This document shows, piece by piece, positions 31,561 to 43,600 of a stretch of 64,000 bases of DNA (its first letter is position 1; each line of letters starts with the position of its first letter). Where the stretch lies: positions 36,462 to 100,461 of the forward strand of contig JACCGJ010001734.1 of assembly GCA_013407085.1 (NCBI GenBank), written 5' to 3'. The notes under the pieces were generated by a model. It was not told the origin of the DNA. It made no database searches and was given only the letters and a program-made list of their open reading frames with translations. Both the position numbers and the translations under genes were made by a program. This stretch comes from Atriophallophorus winterbourni (taxonomy: Eukaryota > Platyhelminthes > Trematoda > Plagiorchiida > Microphallidae).

Positions 31561-32334
31561 ATGTAATATCTATCTAAACGTTAACGGCTGTAATAAAAGA
31601 CACGGAAGCTAACCGAATTGATTAACTATAACCGTGCTAATGAAAAAAACCTTGTCTAAATTTCCAGATATCCGGAAACAAAAGCGAGTGAAGCATACGA
31701 CTTGTATACTCAATATCGAAGTGACGGGTGCGCCACTGACACTTTCAGCTCTGTGCAAATCGAAATTAAATCTGAACTTTGAGCAAAGTAAATACTTAAA
31801 ATTCCCATTACTAAAGTAAGAACCCAGTTGCATTTTCGGTCATCTGTAGTACAACTGATTTGAATCTAACTTTTCATATAATCTGCGAACAGAACCAATT
31901 TGGATGTTATGAGTGTGGACAAATGTTTAGGTATAAGAAAATAAAGCTGTTCAGCACAAATCATAGTGGCACTCCGATTGTGATACGATTTTACTTTACC
32001 AACGTTAAATTACTCGAACTTTTTTCTGGCGATCTGACACGTAGTGATAAAAAAAGCGAACGGAGTCGATCGCTGATTCCTTATTGCATTAATTTTTAGA
32101 AGTTAATTGTGATCGACTCTATCAAAGGTTTATATAATCCAAAGCAGCAAACTTTAATACAGTTGACTCTATCATGTAACACAAGTGCTTAGATTTAACA
32201 ACTCAACAGCTGTTATTAAAATGATCTAAACACAATTTTTATCGAGATTGTATCACGGTTTCAGAAGCACGCAAAACCAGCGCCCCAGTGCTGTACGCTA
32301 ATGTGTGCACCAAAAGGAATAAGTGGGCTGACCT
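31561..32334. other. Unassigned stretch
   Basis: Short frames on both strands at 31609-32099 overlap each other and show no recognisable protein. No gene called. Confidence 0.4.
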
Positions 32335-32370
32335 TGTATCGACTAAAGTCGTTGGTTAACGCATAGACCA
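32335..32370 (+). repeat. 36-bp inverted repeat, left arm
   Basis: Reverse complement of 36065-36100 with one mismatch; core ACTAAAGTCGTTGGTTAACG. The two arms enclose the BEL/Pao relic. Confidence 0.8.
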
Positions 32371-33058
32371 CCAGTTTCTTATTTCGACTATTCAAAACAA
32401 CAATTTGGATTTACTACGGTACTATCAACAAGATTAATAGACAACAACAATGGACAAACCTCAACTGTACCGGGTTGTACAAATGAAGTGAGCTAAAAAT
32501 GCTCAAATGTTTCAAATGACAACAACAAATTCATCCAATGCCGGAAAGATAGACAAAACAATGATGAACAATCGTCTCTGTTTTCTCCAAATACCACGTG
32601 CAAAAATAGGTGGAAGTTAATGGCAACCAAGCAATATGAATTACTTTAATAAAACAAAAAGGGGTGTAAAAGTGGATAAGGAAAATGTGTACACAAGAAC
32701 AATGAGAATTTAGAAGAATCTAATTGTTCAAACAGAAAATAAGCAGGAATTTTACACAAAATTTCGTCATTTACACCGCCCGCCATATTCCTTCTAAACC
32801 TGAGTTCTGAATGAAACTAACAAATTTGTTCCGCCTTACTACTCAACTACTACAATCTCAAGCATAACACGCAGACAAACGACAATTGATTTTATTGAGT
32901 GGCGAATCACACATGCCACATCGCATTGCTATCACTGGACATCTGTGATTTTATACAGAAAACGTTTGCCAAACGTAGACTCACCACGTCCTCCAGCTTT
33001 GCTCCTGGCCCTTCAAGAAGTTCGAGCTTGCCCTATTTGCGCCGCCGCGCTAGCTTTA

Positions 33059-33127
33059 GGAAATTATTGATCATGTTTAACATGTCTTGGATTTCCGAGA
33101 ATGAAATTTATTTATTTATTTATTTGT
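33059..33127 (+). repeat. LINE 3' hairpin and (TTTA)n tail, short copy
   Basis: TTGATCATGTTTAACATGTCTTGG followed by GAATGAAATTTATTTATTTA matches the 3' tail seen at 16205-16300 and 25855-25920. It marks the end of a plus-strand CR1-like LINE whose body upstream is not readable. Confidence 0.65.
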
Positions 33128-33136
33128 CTTCTTTAG

Positions 33137-35468
33137 TTACTTCCAGACACGAAATTGACGAAAGATGTCTCTTCCTCGTTTTGAATTTATTGAAGTTATT
33201 ATACAACTGGCACGCTCAAATTCAGCCTGCTCGCACTGTGGATTAACAACTTCAGGCCACACATCAATGGCTTGTAGGAGAAAGTCATGGTCGCTTACAC
33301 AAAATTCCGAAGCAGCAACTGGATTAGATCGGGTAATAACGTGCCTCCACTGGCGTGGCTTCATGTATTCGTGTATGGACTTCAAGCGATTCGATACGAA
33401 CGTTGAGAAGCGACTAGCTTTATTGGTAATATAATACAAAACAGTCATCTAATCAGTCCAAAAGTTTATGTTTTTAACAAGTTCACCAAAAGCGGATTTT
33501 AGTATCAGATATATACGTACCGCCAGAACCGCTGCAGACAATTCCAACCTAGGAATCGATACTGTTTTCAAAGTATTCACTCGAGATTTCGAAAACAGTA
33601 GACGTCTGTGGCTGCATCCAATTTACCACCCAGCATTTTTTTCATCAGTAGCTTATCTTGGCTAATAACTCGTACATTAGGTGCGCGGTCATCCGCAGCC
33701 ACAGCAAGTAAAATACGGTCATCGGAAACCCTCTTTATCAAGCGAAAACCTCCCATTCGTGAAAATGTTGACAAATATCTTATCAAGGACTTTGCTTCCT
33801 TCTCAGTAAACACAGATATTAAACAATCATCAACATAAAAAAATTTCCATACATAAATACATGCCAATTCGTTCCTCGAATAAATGATCAATCTCCAAAT
33901 GATGCGCCATAACCTTGTTATAACGTTCGAAAAAACCATTATCACGTTCAAATTGACGCCGCAAGTAGCTCAAGCGCCTTTCCGCTGTCAAATTATTTGT
34001 GGTGAATTTGCTTATATCAGAATTCCATGGTAGCGGTACTTGAAAATGACCGTCAATAATTTCTGATCGCCTTACGAGAGACAAGCTTGCTTTATCATCA
34101 CCTGATCGTTCATTTTCAACGGCAGATATGTCTGCGAAGTTCGCAATACATAGACGGTTGTTACATTCATCAATTGAACTTTTCTCCAGAGAAGAATTAA
34201 AACACAAGATATCCTCTGTTGTTTGGCATGCCGGTCATTGAAAAATCTAACCCAATAACGTTTTCGTTGCGAATGGACGGTTTCGGCCTCCTAACCACTG
34301 TTCCAACGCCCAATGTGCTTCAGGAACATCACAACCTATCAGCACAGTCACAGAATGATCACTCACATCCAATTCAACGTCTTTAAAATATTCAGGACGT
34401 TGACTCAAGACCATTATCGAACATGGTGATACACGCGCCGAAGTTTCAACTGTGTAGGCTTCTGCGACCTGGATTACTTGACTGACGTCAAACGAGTGTA
34501 TTTTAAAGTTTAAACGGGAACAAGTTTGCATTGATGCCCTGAAGTTGTCAACGAAACTTGCGCAGGACTTATAGGCATCTTGTATTGTTCAACGAAGTCC
34601 TTGAGAATTAAATTGGTATCAAACCCACTATCCAATAAGGCTACTGCATTTATAATCCCAGTCAGAGTCTCGGTCTTGATGGGTATAGAGCCTGAGAACA
34701 CTTTGGCACTGGTTGCCGCATGGCTGCAATGAATATTTGTAGACGGATTCTCCGCAGCCTGATCGTGAAGTAGAAGTGTGTGGTGTCGTTTACCGCAATT
34801 TTCGGCAGTGCACCACGGCTTGTAGTTACATGACACAGCGCCATGTGACCGTTGCAGACAGACAAAACAAACAAAATTGCGCCTGGCAATTTCCATGCAC
34901 CATTTGACATCTGATACAATACATTTCGGACAATTTTTCAGCTTATAACAGGCCTGGAAAATGTAACATATTATGCTAGGCTTTACACCATTAGTTGTAA
35001 GAAAGACATTTCTTTTTTCAGCGGTTTGGAAACCATACCTCGCATTTGGGTATGCATGAGGCAATTGATTATGTGTGTTTGAGCTAGTTGTTTCAAGCAG
35101 CTGCCCAAATCTGCTCCTAGCGACACGTGCACGCCGGGACACAAATTGTGTCGGGTGATCAAAGGTGACGCTATCACCATTCATGCTGAATTGATCCGCT
35201 GCATCAGCCCATTGATGCATTGATGACTATCGGAAGTGTTTCTTACCCGCGTTGCTTCACTCAACATCTCGTTCAAATACGAGCATGCAACAACATGATG
35301 CAGACCAAACATTTTCTTTAGAGTGCTGCGTGCTCTTTTATAACCTCCTTCAGGCGGCAACATCACGCAAGCGTCAATAGCGTTTCGAGCTTTACCTCGG
35401 CAATAATACGTGAGGTACAACAAAAACTGGCTAAAAATCGCAAGCTTTTTATTCCACATGGCATTCAA
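33137..35468 (-). mobile_element. BEL/Pao retrotransposon relic
   Basis: Minus-strand order. Gag 35468-35181 (YYCRGKARNAIDACVMLPP, the Pao Gag block). Gag end with zinc knuckles 35220-34650 (CFVCLQRSHGAVSC and WCTAENCGKRHHTLL). Protease with LLDSG at about 34640-34626. Linker 34531-34247 (VTVLIGCDVPEAHWALEQW). Reverse transcriptase start 34207-33860 (LPWNSDISKFTTNNLTAERR). A deletion removes the palm core up to FYVDDCLISVFTEKEA (about 33838-33790), with the catalytic YVDD intact. Connection region to 33577. A second deletion leads to the RNase H/integrase junction 33448-33137 (STFVSNRLKSIHEYMKPRQW). At least three frameshifts. No LTR was found on either side. Inactive. Confidence 0.9.
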
Positions 35469-36045
35469 ATTGCATTATAAATTTCATAGTAGTGCACTGG
35501 ATTACCATCAAATGAAGATAACTCTACCTTTGGTCATGAATCAAAATCGTTCATGACTCTCTGTGGCGCTTTGACAACTTCCGATTAGAGTTGACGATTA
35601 ACGTTATGAGCGAATAGAAAATCAGCCACCGAAACGTCGTTGACACTACATCTGCACAAGCGAGCTCTCCTTGGTTATCAACAAATCCTGCTGTAATTCG
35701 ACTTCACGCATAGACAACTCTGATTTAGGGTCTAACTTAGCACTACCTAAAGGCGATATACAAGAGCTACGTTAGGCGAAATCAACAGTGTCATTACCAT
35801 CACTATGAACATGCTTCTCAATTGGTTTCGAACGTTTCGATTTCTTAGGCATCATAAATTAATTCAAAAACAAAAAGATATAAAGAGAGAAAACAAGGGA
35901 CGTCACCAAGATTGAAACAGAATAGAATAGCGGCACGAAGATCTAAGTTGATTCTCGTTCAAATAGGCAGGCGATCCAAATTGACCCTTTCCAATTGAGC
36001 CATTCAATGTTCTGTTTATCCGAATGGAGCAAACCGAGTTTAGTA
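35469..36045. other. Flank of the BEL/Pao relic
   Basis: Probably the 5' untranslated or 5' Gag part of the same BEL/Pao element (the minus strand at 35850-35835 begins MPKKSKR). Frames are broken and no LTR was recognised. Confidence 0.45.
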
Positions 36046-36100
36046 TTGTATCTACTAAAGTCGTTGGTCTACGCGTTAACCAACGACTTTAGTCGATACA
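36046..36100. repeat. Palindrome, 21-bp arms
   Basis: 36046-36066 and 36080-36100 pair with one mismatch around a 13-nt loop (TCTACGCGTTAAC region). The right arm plus loop is also the inverted partner of 32335-32370. Confidence 0.85.
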
Positions 36101-38800
36101 GACTTCGCTCTTCGTGTGGCTGAGTTATAACTTAGGGTTTGATGATGTGCCAATAAATATCAGCGAGCAGTATCTCGTCATTATATGCGATAGACCTGGA
36201 GATAGAAGAGGCGGTGGCGTTGTACTCCTTCTAGAGTATGGCTTGCACAATACGGGAACGGGTATATCCATAACAAGTAAAAACGTTAAAGTTGTTTCGA
36301 GTATCCTGACTTGCTACAAGTCAGCCCTTGCAATTGCTTGTGTCTACGTCACACCCAGTGCAGCCCAGCAGGAGATTACACAGCTGATTGAGACGCTCGA
36401 CAGGTTGTTTCAATCAGCTCCCATCGTACTCATCTTAGGTGATTTCAACCTTCCAGACATAAATTAGGCCGTTTCTGCAGGTTTAGTCACCAAGCAATCC
36501 TAAACGTTTCTCGATTGTCTCCATGATCATGCGCTGCATCAGCATGTGAGCGATCCTACGAGGTTTCGTAATGGATGAACTCTATCCACTCTCGAACTGG
36601 TATTTTCGTCCAGGCACATAGCCTTTAGACTTTTAAAATACCTACCAGCGCTCGACCGAAGCGATCATGTAATGATAAGCTTCGAAGCAATACTGCGGTT
36701 TCACAAACCTATTGCCCGCCCTAGACGCAATTATAGGCTTGTAGACTGGGATTTTCTCCTACAGACTTCAAAATCTTTCTTTTAGTTCTCAAACGATTTT
36801 AATGTAAGTGAAAACTGGGATATAATTTGTAAGTATCTAAATGAGTTGCAAGACAAGCACGCTCCGCTGCAAGTCGTAAAAGAGCATCATAGGCCGCCTT
36901 GGGGGAACCTCGAGTTTGTCGGTCTACCCGTAAATGAGATCGTTTATGGCAGCGATATAACCTATCTCTCACTTTTGGTTCTTGGGTCCGATAAAAAACC
37001 GCTCGGAAGGCTTGTGTTAAAATAGAACGTTTGCTCAAACAGTAGTTTTAGTTATCCTAAGCTGGGAATGACAAATCCAATCCGAAAAGATTTTATAGCT
37101 ACGCTTAATCGGAAGGCAAAACCGTGGAAATCATTAGAGATTTGAATGCGATACCCGATACCGATTTGTCTAAGACGACTGCCTTCTACAGGTTTTTCAG
37201 TAGCGTTCGGAGACCAGATAATTCTTCAACATCTCCGTCTAGGTCGTTTAATCTACTACCTGGTGCTCCTGCACTAGGTGAGTTGTCTTTCATGGAATCC
37301 GAGGTGTATGAAGCACTTCTCCATGTTCGCGTCAATAAAGCTGAGGGACCGCTCGATTATGTAAAATAATCTTGCCCCAGTGCTTACAGGAACATTATGC
37401 AAGCTCTTCAATTCATGCTTGAACCTGGGACTGGTTCCTAGTGAGTGGAAAGAAACCATAATCGTACCAATACACAAGGTGGTTGCAGATCAACCCTTGG
37501 TAACTATAGACCTGTCAGCCAGACTAGCATCGTCTGGAAAGCATTCGAAGAACTGCTGCGTGACAAAATCTGTCAGCATCTTTGTCGGCATTCTCAACTG
37601 AGTGTAACTCAGCATGGATTTCTTGAGGGTAGATCCTGCTTGACTAACCTTCTTAGTTTTCTCAATATTGCCACTAAAAGGATGGATGAAGGGAAGCCTG
37701 TCGCAGCCCTCTACCTAGACTTCAGCAAGGCTTTCGATTCCGTAAATCACCGCCGTCTAGAGATTAAGCTAGCAGCATTATTCTCCTTGTTTGGATAAAG
37801 GCTCTCTTTACAGGTAGGGCATTCCGAGTTAGGGTAGGATCTACGCTGTCTAATCAAACCGACGTGATCAGTGGTGTACCCAAAGGGTCGGTATTCTGTC
37901 CTCTTCTATTCCTGATTTTCATCGATGACTTGTCCTCTGCATTGAAGTGCCCATGCTTCATTTCTCGCGGATGATGTGAAATACATCGGATCAACGGATA
38001 AAGATAACTTGATTCACGACCTTCAACGGGTCATAGACTGGTCATACCAATGGGACCTCCCACTGAACTTTAATAGGAGCCAACTCTTGTCAGCACTGGT
38101 TGTTAAGATTTCAGTTCATGTGCCGGTCAATTCTTTCAATTTTAGCGCCACACAGCGTGTTAAGGATGTGGGAGTACCAGTTAGGACTGACTTCGAATGA
38201 GAAGACAAATGCGCCGCTGCAGCTCTTTGACTGAGATCCGTGTTATTCAGCAAAAGACACGTTGTATTCCTGCCCCTTTACAAGTCATTAAATCGGCCGC
38301 ATTTAGAATATTGTGTCCAGGCGTTGTGACTATATACAAGAAGAACATCGATCGACTTCAAATCGTATAGCATCTCGCAACTCGCATGATTGAGGGTCAG
38401 TGATGGAAACCTTACGCTGCACGCCTGAAGACCCTAGATCTTTTCTCACTTACGCGCCGTCGTTTGAGAGGTGACTTCATTGAAAACCTTCAAGTTCTCG
38501 AAGGGGTTAAGTGGCGTTATCATGACTGAATTCTTTGCCTTAAGATCCGAGCTGGGCACCCGGGGCCATTCACTCAAACTTGCTAAGGAACGATGTAGAA
38601 TAGACTCCCGGAAAAACATTTTCAGCCTCATGGTGGTAAATTTCTGGAACTGGCTTCCAGAAGAACTTCTATCCTGCAGTTTAAAGAACGGTTTGGACCG
38701 CCTCTTGGGTAAGCTTTTCTTCTGAATTCTCCCCCTAATTTCTATGCAAGATTAGGTAGTTCACCATTTGTAGCGTTTTCTGGTAGGTAAATAAATGCTA
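36101..38800 (+). mobile_element. CR1-like LINE: endonuclease and reverse transcriptase, moderately decayed
   Basis: Bases 36114-36467 encode the endonuclease (GDRRGGGVVLLL, SALAIACVYVTP, IVLILGDFNLPD with the GDFN catalytic block), stopped by TAG at 36465. Bases 37124-37369 hold the pre-reverse transcriptase region. Bases 37380-37798 hold fingers and palm in two frames (WKETIIVPIHK, GNYRPVSQTSIVWKAFEELL, ALYLDFSKAFDSVNHRRLE). Then GVPKGSVF near 37880, a frameshifted ADDVKYIG at about 37970-37990, and DLQRVIDWSYQWDLPLNF at 38016-38070. The thumb and C-terminal region end near 38724. A TAGGTAAATAAATGCTAG tail lies at 38780-38800. The minus-strand frame 36799-37038 is a shadow. Inactive, but the most complete endonuclease-reverse transcriptase in the window. 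Confidence 0.88.
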
Positions 38801-39508
38801 GAGTTCTGTTTTTTAACTACACAACTCTACTTTAACGGATCTCTCACAGTACTGGTGAAGAGAAATTTATTTTTATCTTTTCAGCATCATTCATAACGGA
38901 TAATCTCTTGGCTTCGCGATCGGCGAAGATTTCAAACAGAAAAAAAGAATATACGTTTTGGCAGTGGCGGTTGCTTCTCTGCAGCTTTCCACCGAAAAAA
39001 TTCTTGACGCTCGATTGGCTCGTTAGTCACTTACTGTCCTGTCAACAGAACTGCGACTGAACTGAACATTTATTTACTCAGGCTGTTTGATAGATCAAGT
39101 TGAATCCAAAAAGCATTTTCAAATGATAAACACGAATTGTTTTCCGTTAAAATGATGAACTAATGTTACATGAAAGCAGAGAATACTGCTGATTATTCTT
39201 TAGCAGTTTTCCATATTTGACTATGCTGACTGATAGGAAAATCCTCGCTGATTAATAAAATAATTCAGGATCCCCATTTGAATACTAGATAAAAATTGGT
39301 GCAACGCTTCGTCCTATGCATAGATATTAAAAGATGTTATCAGTGATATCACGTCGTAGCAGCAATCCTGGGCATTATAATCTATAATCATTGATTTTTA
39401 TTCAAGGCAATCTGAAATCAACTTAACTGCGCGATTATGATAGATAAACTCTAAATTATATTAACCGCGTTTTATGAAATATTACCTTATGAGCGCGTGG
39501 TTGCGCAA
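38801..39508 (+). other. 5' flank and possible promoter of XPO5
   Basis: About 700 bp between the LINE tail and the XPO5 start codon. No TATA box in a fixed position and no coding signal. Bases 39421-39508 are AT-rich and likely include the 5' untranslated region. A spliced-leader acceptor cannot be assigned. Confidence 0.4.
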
Positions 39509-40694
39509 ATGGAGTCAGATGGAATAGTAAAGGTTGTTCTTACAACTTTAGACCCAACTGTTAGTAATGCGGAGCGAACTCGATGCTTTAAAGTTTGTTG
39601 TTCTATTTTTCTACATTTTTCTAGTTAGCTGAAGAATACAAGAACAATTCATTCCAACTCAGCGATCTCTCAGTGCTTTGTGGTGTGCAGCAACATCCAA
39701 CAGTCGTCTTGTTTGGTTTAAAATGCCTAGAGCATAAAATAAAGTAATTTTCACTACTATTTCGATTTTTAGACATTCGTGGTCATCCATTGATTGCGCT
39801 ACAAAGGGTACCATTAAAGAAAGCCTGTTCAATCTGGTGCTCAACGTATGCTTACTGTTCAATTATACTTTTCTAGATTCATTCTGTGATCCCTCTAGCA
39901 GATGACAGGAAAGCAGTGAATTTGGCTCTCACCCATATTTTCGTTTATATCATCAAATGCGAGTGGCCGCAGCAATGGCCCTCGATGCTAGATGAATTTT
40001 TCGCTTTGGGAAGAAGTGGTGTACGTTCTGGTACCTTTTAATTTTCCAGCCTACGCAATCGCAAATCGTCCTCAGCACTCTTTTAAGGTTGTATGAAGAT
40101 GTAATGCAATTTCAAGACGTACCTCAACCTCGCCGTCGAGACATAATTTCTTCCCTGAACGAAAATTTATTCAGTATCATATCCTTTCCACTTAATATCA
40201 TCTGTGATCAATTAGAAATTATAAAACTGCAGGTAAGCGCTTTATTTTATTTTAAACAATAATCAGTCTGATCCTCAATCCGCAATGTTGTGTCGAGAAG
40301 CTTTGTCGATGCTTTCTGGATATCTTGATTCATGTCGGACAGATGTCATTTTTAAATGGACCTCTACATCACCCAATTTCGCCAGTAAGCATACTGGAGG
40401 GTTGGCTTTCTTAAACCTGATTGATCAAATGATATGTATTGACGAAACGCAAATGGAAGCTACTGAACTTCTTCTTTTGCTGCTGAAGCGAAAATCCCAG
40501 ATTGGAGATGATGGTCCCTCAAAACTCTCCCAATCATTATTGGTGGATACAAAATGCATCAACCATTTAACAACTTTGTGCTGGTAAGTAAATATCTATT
40601 CTCGCTCAAAGTTTGAATTTTAATACTGTTATTTTGCAGTACCTTGTTTTCGTGTACATTAAAGATGTTCACCTTGAACATCTATCGCTTTGAT
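39509..40694 (+). CDS. XPO5: XPO5 exons 1-7 (N-terminal, tiny introns)
   Basis: Exons: 39509-39592, 39625-39743, 39773-39845, 39877-40020, 40050-40232, 40267-40583 and 40640-40694 (residues 1-325). Introns: 32, 29, 31, 29, 34 and 56 nt. The segment covers the N-terminal Ran-contacting helices and the Exportin-1-like domain. Reading through any of these introns gives stops or destroys the match (for example LEHKI|KHSW and GRSG|PTQSQIVL). The exon 1 donor, AAA|GTTTGT, is the least canonical. Confidence 0.95.
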
Positions 40695-43600
40695 GTAAGA
40701 TGCTAATGGCTACTATTTCGAGTTCTGTGTTTCAATTCTCTTAACTAGTATCTCAGAAATCGATGTTTCACATTTTAGTACAAAGTCGCTTTGAGTAAGA
40801 TCACATAGAATGTAATAAATTTGCACACTGCTTAACCCAGCTTGATGATAAGCAAGTTAACATAAATGGCTACGCTTATCCGGATTTGGCTTCTCGGAAT
40901 AGTTCCTCACTTCCGCATAAATCGGGTTTAAGAAACTATGGCATATTTGAATGATCAGTTTATATGGTCAATGATTACTAACTTAGCAGACCGTGTGTTT
41001 GCTTGATGAACGAAAAATTGATACGGAAGAAAAGAATGCACTAAAACTAGATATTCAAACAAACGTTTTAATGCTGCTTTGCAAAAGTACAGAGCGCGTC
41101 GATACTACGTTATAAACTGTTAGTTACCCAGATTTAGGCAATGTTTTGTAGCACAAATGTACTGGGGTTTAGTTTTCTATTTGAGTCGCCTTTATTTGAT
41201 CGTCCATTTGTTACCATATTCCTTATTTAAAATCGTAAACCTTGAGTCAAAATAAATTTTAGTTGTAGTCACTTTTGTGACGTATTTCTATGGCTATTTA
41301 ATTTAGATCTATACATCTAGATCTTACCTGGGTTGGAATTTTGTTGTACATGCATTGAGTTTGATGTTGTGGAAATAAAATAAGTGAAATATCCAATGCA
41401 ATATTAAACATGGTTCTTTTTAATGTGCCGTTGTGGCACCTTGGCTAAAAAGGTAAACCTCAAAACCTCAAGCGAATATTTGATGCGGCATGAGCATAAG
41501 CTAAAACGATAATTGCGCTATTGATGGACATGCTGTGGTTGGGCTAAGAACGTAAATTATATCAAACATTCTGAAAACAGTATTAGTGGTTTTCCCTTTA
41601 TTGTTTTACGAATCGTGATGTTGTTTCTTATTTTCCAGTTCCATCATCGATACACAGTCGCCTACTGAACGAAAATATAATACTTTGCTTGGTCTTTCTG
41701 AAATTTTGGCTCTCCTCGGTTGTGCTTTGGTCGCTCGGTGGACGGAATTCGAAGCCCTTTGTCCCAGCTGCATTTGTTGTTCTAAGCGACAGTTTACTTG
41801 CTCTTACCACGCAAGCCATATTTTGGAAACTCTCTCCGAAGTCAATTCATATAATGTCCGGGTACGCATGAGTATCGGTCTCCATTTGTATTCATAGACA
41901 TGTGTCAACAGTATTTTTGCTACCTTGCAGAGATCTGCCGGGTCGCGTTTTTTGGCTTCGGCAATGCACCGTCATATTTTATTCCTTTATTGTCCAGGCC
42001 TGACCAGCTGGTGGCATGTATGTATGCATGACTAGCTAGCATCGGACAACAGGCAGCCTTGGCTCGCGCATTTAATAGCCTCGATGTATGCTGTTTGTCG
42101 GAAACGCATTCATAACTCTAGCTCGGTTAGTCGATTGTCTAATCCTTCGAATTTACGCAAGTCTATTTTCTTATATCTGTCTGAGCCTGGTCAACTTGAC
42201 AGTATCTTAGCCTTTACAGGAACTCATTAGACTTACATCGAAGAGTTACATCGTTGTCTTAGCTGGAGACATGAACGCGCGTGTAGTCCGTCTAACTTAA
42301 AAAGAGCATTTCGCGGGTGGAAGGTTTGGTCTCGACTGTCATCGTAATGACAACGGTGAAAGATAGCTTAGCTTGTGCTCAGAGCACAGACTCTACCATG
42401 CTAGCGCTAACTTCCGCCACTCGAAGCGTCACTACACCTGGAAATCTCCATCGGCAGCCTCGTTCACGCAAATTGACCATATTGCTATCAACTATTCGTG
42501 TCGAGGGAGTGTGCAAAATTGCCGTTCATGCTGGGGCACCTGTCTGGAGTCAGATCATGCGTTAGCCTGTACTAAGCTTGATGCGTTTTGACGGGAAACG
42601 TCGCACGTCAGGCTTAATGATCTCCCGGTTCTCAGGGAGTTTCCGGTCAATTTGCGTTTGGCATCTTTCGGTAGTCCCGAAAGAGTATCGATGAACAATG
42701 GAGTGGGATACAAACCTCCTTGGAAACAGACGCGTTGAATAGTTGTGGGCTCAACACTGGGTTTCTGCGAATTATCTAACTAATGGACCAACGTCGGCTG
42801 CCTTCTGCTGATAGCATACATGATGCGTCACGAAGGCTTATTAAACGTAAACTGGTTGCCATCTTGAGAGCCGATAGAGAAAAATGGTGGAGCTCCGAGG
42901 CTTCGGAAATAAAATCTGCGGCAGCTGTAGACAATTTCAGAAAATTGTTCCCACTCATCAGAACTGGAAGCGAGCGGCCAGGCATCAGTGAGCTGATACA
43001 TGAAGATGATTCGCCAGTTTTTAACGTGCATGAAGCAATGAACAGAACATTTTAAGGCACAGTTTAACGGACTTTCTGCACCCACTGATTTTCGGGATAC
43101 GGAACACTGTACCCCATGGTCGATTTCTCTCGAGGCTCCCACTCAATCAGAGATTTATAATGTACTCCGGAGTCTTAAGCGCCATAGGGCATCAGGTGCT
43201 GTCATTGTTCATGGATGGCTGTTTCGCTGTAGTTTTACTTCAACCGCTGTTAGCCAACATATGGGCTAAGGAACGCGTTCCGATCCCTTGGAGAAAATCA
43301 GTAATTACTCCGATTTTTAAAAAGGGACGGCACGATTCCTGTGAAAACCCTCGGAGTATCCGTCTCAATTCAGTAGCTCTTAAAATACGGGAAGAGCAAA
43401 TCCGTGAAGAGCAAACTGCGTTTCGTGCAGGTCGAGGATGTATAGCTCAAATCTGCACACCCTGTCTGGAGCAACGCCAAGCAATTCGTAGGCCAACTAT
43501 CATGTGTGATGTCGTTCTTGAATTGGTCGTTAACTTACCTCTGCAGTTGTATCTCTGCTGGCGGTTGTGTCGTGGACGAGAGCTCACAACTTGTACGCAA

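Noticed and set aside
33165..33434. 89-codon plus-strand frame
   Set aside because: Shadow of the BEL/Pao RNase H/integrase segment on the minus strand.
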